DNA of 64,000 nucleotides. It comes from Trogon surrucura (lineage: Eukaryota > Chordata > Aves > Trogoniformes > Trogonidae). The stretch covers positions 47,336,514-47,400,513 of the forward strand of contig CM036618.1 in NCBI GenBank assembly GCA_020746105.1, written 5' to 3'. Shown piece after piece: positions 14,450 to 64,000 of this stretch; the stretch's first letter is position 1, and each line of letters opens with the position of its first letter. The translations under genes were made by a program, and so were the position numbers. The notes beneath the pieces were generated by a model. It saw only the letters and a program-made list of their open reading frames with translations. It was not told the origin of the DNA and did no database searches.

Positions 14450-64000
<49,551 letters not shown>

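Overview
This is vertebrate nuclear DNA, most likely from a bird. It has long AT-rich introns and intergenic sequence, canonical GT-AG splice sites, CpG islands, and CR1-type LINEs whose 3' ends carry the ATTCTATG octamer repeat. The CR1 ends point to a sauropsid, and the compact gene favours a bird over a turtle or crocodile. Species cannot be fixed from this sequence alone.

The window holds one complete protein-coding gene, SIM1 (single-minded homolog 1, a bHLH-PAS transcription factor), on the minus strand. All eleven coding exons can be placed, from the ATG at 62747 down to the TGA at 14450. Their lengths are 175, 83, 90, 109, 86, 200, 107, 148, 166, 406 and 731 nt. They sum to 2301 nt, or 766 codons plus stop, which equals the human SIM1 length as I recall it. 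Every internal junction is GT-AG and keeps frame.

Layout from left to right: 1-14449 lies downstream of SIM1 (3' UTR and intergenic), with no recognisable gene, one CR1 tail and a small palindromic repeat. 14450-26092 holds exons 11, 10 and 9 with introns of 3.1 and 7.2 kb. 26093-47471 is the 21-kb intron 8, which has collected most of the LINE material: an L2/CR1-like reverse-transcriptase fossil near 29 kb, a CR1 tail at 31.9 kb, an old L3/CR1-like copy at 34.9-35.3 kb, and a young 5'-truncated CR1 at 35.8-37.7 kb with an uninterrupted 566-codon frame. 47472-51731 is a compact block with exons 8 to 2, encoding both PAS domains, inside GC-rich sequence. 51732-62572 is the 10.8-kb intron 1, with several CpG-island-like blocks, homopolymer tracts and candidate regulatory sequence. 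62573-62747 is coding exon 1 (the bHLH), and 62748-64000 is the 5' UTR and CpG-rich promoter region.

I found no operon, CRISPR array, tRNA, rRNA or novel enzyme system. The points of most interest are the regulatory landscape around a dosage-sensitive hypothalamic regulator and the layered LINE insertions in intron 8.
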